From: Chryseolinea lacunae
Lineage (GTDB): Bacteria; Bacteroidota; Bacteroidia; Cytophagales; Cyclobacteriaceae
Direction: 5' to 3'
NCBI RefSeq assembly: GCF_016735595.1
Contig: NZ_JAERRB010000004.1
Location: forward strand, 62,001 to 126,000
DNA length: 64,000 nucleotides
The notes beneath the pieces were generated by a model. That model did not search any database, was not told the DNA's origin, and saw nothing but the letters and a program-made list of their open reading frames with translations. Below, in pieces: positions 61,424 to 64,000 of this stretch. The translations under genes and the position numbers were made by a program. Within the stretch, counting starts at the first letter, position 1, and every line of letters starts with the position of its first letter.

Positions 61424-63433
61424 ATGAAGAAGATTACCGCTGCTAAAATTGTGTTCCTTGTGTCGATTGCCGTTGTGGCGATACATTTTGTTGTGATCTA
61501 CAAATATGGGCTCAACATACCCGACTGGGACGACTATGGAAGCGTTTTAAGATTTGCCAATAATTTTAGGACCGATCAGAATTTTGCAACGAAATGGATG
61601 AGCTTGTTTTCGCAGCACAATGAACATCGGATCTTTTTTAATCGGATTGTCACATTGTTGAACTTGGCGGTTTGGGGAAAAATCGATTTTAGGTTTTTCA
61701 TTGTCGCAGGAAACTTGTCGCTGTTGGTGGTGTTCTTGCTGTTTGTGAAATGCTTCAAGGAAATCGTGGCTGGGGAATGGTGGTTTTTTTTGCCGGTCCC
61801 CTTCCTTTTGTTTAGCGTTGGGTCCCATGAAAATTTTCTTTGGGCAATGGCTTCGGTTCAGAACATTAGTGTGGTCTTATTTAGCCTGGCAGCTCTGTAC
61901 TTTCTGTTTCGCTCAGAAAAAATGACCGCACGCGATTTTGCTTTTGCCTGTGCGCTGGCACTGCTGGCAACCTTCACGAGCGGAAATGGCATGATAACAT
62001 TCGCAACAGGACTTCTAGGGTTGATCATTAGAAGATACCCCGTCAAGTTTTTATTAATGTGGGGCGTACTGGCAGGTATTGCTATTCTTTTGTACAGCAA
62101 AGGATATGTTGCTGTTGATGGTCATCCTGATCCAATGCAAACAGTTGTCCGTCAACCGGATCAATTGATTTCTCATTTCTTTGTGTTGCTTGGATGCATC
62201 ACGGGCAATCTTTCGCTCTCTGTGTTCCTTGGGTTTCTTCTGACAGTTGTCTTTGTCTATCTGACTGCCGAGAGATATTTCGACAAACAGCCGCTATTGT
62301 TTTTTATGTTAACATTTCTCGTTCTGAGTTCTTGTGTTGTTTCGTTGTCGCGTGCTGGCTTTGGTGTGGAGCAGGCCATGGCCGTGCGTTATCGACTGTA
62401 TTCCGAACTGATAGTGCTGGTCTTATACCTGATGTTGATTCCTGATATTCTACAAAATGCAAAAAAGTACGTTATCGTTGTTGCTGTGATATTGACGTCG
62501 ATAGTGCTTTATGTTGTTGCCTTCAGGAAAAGCATGCCCGACATTCAAACTCGTTTTGACAAGTTAAAGCATGGCGCGGTATACTATAACGAAGAACACT
62601 CTTTAAGCTATTTGTCGCTGCTTAGCCATGCCGATGCCGGCGATATTCTGGCGACAAGCAAGACACTGGGCGTATTTGCAATGCCGTCATTTTTCTATAG
62701 CGATATGCAGTCTGAGCAAATTGATCGTGTGGTGCCTATGCCGACAGATAATATTAAATATAATTTTACATTCAAACCCCGAAAAGACATGTTATTCATC
62801 GACAACGGATGGGCGTTTGTAGAGGGTCGGAACACCGCTTCGATGAAAACATTAGTTGTCTTTAAAAGCGAGACGAAGACCTATGTTTTCAAAACGGTAG
62901 CACATCTCCGAAACGATGTAGCCATTGCGTTCGATCAGGATGTTGCCGATTCGGGCTTTAGTTTGATAAAAGATTGTGGCGGCCTGGATGAAGGAGAATA
63001 TCGGGTGGGCTTCCTGATCGAACACCCGGGTTCCACGGCGTTTGAAAATACTGATATCGTCGCTGTCGTAACGGAGCAAGGTTGTGCGTTCAAAGCTATT
63101 CCCACAGATCAAAGCTTCTATCTCGATGTCGCTGAGGTTAGCCCAGACGGTGTATACATTCGGGGTTGGGTTTTTGTGCCCAACGCCGCGTCGACACTTG
63201 TGACCAAGGATATTATTCTCAAGGGGGCGGCCGGAAATCGATCATTTGTTCCGAGGAATGAATTCAGACGTGATGTCTCAAATTCATATGGCGGAGCATA
63301 TGATTCCAGTGGATTTGTGTTGCATTTACCAAAAGGTGTATTGGCAAGTGGCGACTATACTATAGTGTTGCGTGTTTCTTATGACGGAATCAACACCATC
63401 ATTGATACGGGTAGAAAGATTAGGTCGGAATAA
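61424..63433 (+). CDS. Polytopic GT-C-like membrane protein with soluble C-terminal domains (paralogue B)
   Basis: 669 residues, same layout as 58267-60264. About ten or eleven helices (8-375) carry the same motifs: PDWDDYGSVLRFANNF, FSQHNEHRIFF, ENFLWAMASVQN, TSGNGMITF, GHPDP, RQPDQLISHFFVLLGCI and RAGFGVEQAMAVRYRLYSEL. The soluble part has two beta-rich units; DNGWAFVEGR and VYIRGWVFVPNA occur about 170 residues apart, and DSSGF recurs in both paralogues. By eye the membrane parts are roughly half identical and the tails much less so. This suggests shared catalysis with different acceptors, which is inference. Confidence 0.75.
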   Translation: MKKITAAKIVFLVSIAVVAIHFVVIYKYGLNIPDWDDYGSVLRFANNFRTDQNFATKWMSLFSQHNEHRIFFNRIVTLLNLAVWGKIDFRFFIVAGNLSLLVVFLLFVKCFKEIVAGEWWFFLPVPFLLFSVGSHENFLWAMASVQNISVVLFSLAALYFLFRSEKMTARDFAFACALALLATFTSGNGMITFATGLLGLIIRRYPVKFLLMWGVLAGIAILLYSKGYVAVDGHPDPMQTVVRQPDQLISHFFVLLGCITGNLSLSVFLGFLLTVVFVYLTAERYFDKQPLLFFMLTFLVLSSCVVSLSRAGFGVEQAMAVRYRLYSELIVLVLYLMLIPDILQNAKKYVIVVAVILTSIVLYVVAFRKSMPDIQTRFDKLKHGAVYYNEEHSLSYLSLLSHADAGDILATSKTLGVFAMPSFFYSDMQSEQIDRVVPMPTDNIKYNFTFKPRKDMLFIDNGWAFVEGRNTASMKTLVVFKSETKTYVFKTVAHLRNDVAIAFDQDVADSGFSLIKDCGGLDEGEYRVGFLIEHPGSTAFENTDIVAVVTEQGCAFKAIPTDQSFYLDVAEVSPDGVYIRGWVFVPNAASTLVTKDIILKGAAGNRSFVPRNEFRRDVSNSYGGAYDSSGFVLHLPKGVLASGDYTIVLRVSYDGINTIIDTGRKIRSE

Positions 63434-63521
63434 CCTTGATGTCTGGGATGATGCCGGTCAGCAAGCTAAAAACGAAGGCGATTTGGATCGCAGGACGGCG
63501 GCGGGCAATTCAAAGCATCTA

Positions 63522-63553
63522 CTGGATAAATGCCGAAATAAGCGCTACTTTTG
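63522..63553 (+). promoter_or_regulatory. Promoter candidate CTGGATAA-N16-TACTTTTG
   Basis: TACTTTTG (63546-63553) is a perfect -7 box, with CTGGATAA (63522-63529) at -33 distance. It lies 88 bases before the start of the last glycosyltransferase gene, in the 208-base gap after paralogue B. Nothing else was recognised in that gap. Confidence 0.5.
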
Positions 63554-63641
63554 CAAGCTAAAATCTTGAATATTGATGCATGGAATTTGTCCAAAAATAA
63601 CGCGGTCAAAAGGCCAGGCGTTTCCATAAACTAACTTTTCG

Positions 63642-64000
63642 ATGACGTCATTCACCACGCCTATATTATTGGTACTGTTTAACCGCCCCGGTCAGACCCG
63701 TTTGGTGTTCAACGAGATCAGGAAGTTGAAACCCGCGCGCTTGTTCGTTACCGGCGATGGCCCCCGCGCCCATGTGCCCACCGATGCAGAGCGGTGTGAA
63801 TTGACACGGGCTATCATAAAGGATATTGATTGGGATTGCACCGTGCAGACATTGTTCAGAGAAAAGAACCTTGGCTGTCGAAAAGCAGTGAGCAGCGCCA
63901 TCGATTGGTTTTTCGAGCAGGTAGATGAAGGAATTATCCTCGAAGATGATTGTCTTCCGTCGGCGAGCTTTTTCACTTTTTGCGCTGACATGTTGTCGCG
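63642..64000 (+). CDS. Glycosyltransferase (HlpA-like, GT-A fold), N-terminal fragment
   Basis: The first 119 residues, cut by the window end; the frame is open from the ATG at 63642. The start TPILLVLFNRPGQTR, then LFVTGDGPRAHVP, NLGCRKAVSSAIDWFFEQ and EGIILEDDCLPSASFF are the pattern of the nucleotide-diphospho-sugar transferases once annotated as HlpA-like. The EDDC motif would hold the metal. It probably adds a sugar to the surface glycan of this locus. Confidence 0.85.
   Translation, partial: MTSFTTPILLVLFNRPGQTRLVFNEIRKLKPARLFVTGDGPRAHVPTDAERCELTRAIIKDIDWDCTVQTLFREKNLGCRKAVSSAIDWFFEQVDEGIILEDDCLPSASFFTFCADMLS

Noticed and set aside
63434-63641. Possible gene remnant after paralogue B
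   Set aside because: Short open stretches on both strands show no recognisable protein; only the promoter candidate is supported.

Overview
The window reads as chromosome of a Bacteroidetes bacterium, most likely order Cytophagales (a Chryseolinea- or Ohtaekwangia-like organism is my guess, not proven). Reasons: a T9SS type A C-terminal sorting domain, a SprE/PorW-type lipoprotein, promoters of the TAnnTTTG type, no clear Shine-Dalgarno sites, a split ATP synthase operon without atpD/atpC, LytTR/LytS and PAS-histidine-kinase signalling, and tandem SurA-like isomerases. I found no rRNA, tRNA, CRISPR array, insertion sequence or phage gene.

Layout. 0-7.5 kb: a divergent SprE/PorW fragment, then an M23 peptidase, a bactofilin and the ATP synthase genes atpZ, an AtpI-like gene, atpB, E, F, H, A, G. 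Hairpins sit before atpE and between atpE and atpF, where they could set the excess of the c subunit. 7.5-13.1 kb: a UbiA-like membrane protein with a methyltransferase, an XRE regulator facing a STAS-like protein across a set of inverted repeats, a DUF4349 lipoprotein, and a beta-lactamase-fold serine hydrolase paired with a YdeI-type protein. 13.4-19.3 kb: a triple-PAS histidine kinase, a GNAT-like protein, ferrochelatase with an internal four-cysteine cluster, and a LytTR/LytS two-component pair. 19.4-30.2 kb: a run of mostly minus-strand genes (PLP enzyme, DUF2721, MFS exporter, NadR-like kinase, receiver protein, histidine kinase, TauE exporter, RlpA) with an FAD amine oxidase and guaB on the plus strand.

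30.2-41.4 kb: a large T9SS-secreted repeat protein, a partner-switching module (membrane SpoIIE/RsbU phosphatase, STAS antagonist, RsbW-like kinase) without an adjacent sigma factor, then three SurA/PpiC isomerases and a MoxR ATPase in tight succession. 41.4-48.6 kb: an M20 amidohydrolase and a cytochrome c maturation cluster (ccmF, ccmE with a CxxxY site instead of HxxxY, ccmD, ccmC, ccmB), which overlaps a Wzz-like chain-length gene.

48.7-64 kb: a surface polysaccharide locus. UDP-glucuronate epimerase, a UDP-GlcNAc dehydrogenase, GalE and a WbpE/WbpD/WbpB-like trio should make UDP-GlcNAc(3NAc)A-type diacetamido uronic acid sugars. Then come RfbD, a GtrA-type flippase, two CDP-paratose-epimerase-like enzymes, a Dpm1-type polyprenyl-phosphate glycosyltransferase, and two large paralogous membrane proteins with GT-C-like features on either side of that glycosyltransferase. 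GtrA, the Dpm1-like enzyme and the GT-C-like pair look like a periplasmic glycan-decoration system; this is the most promising undescribed unit here. The last gene, a glycosyltransferase, runs off the window.
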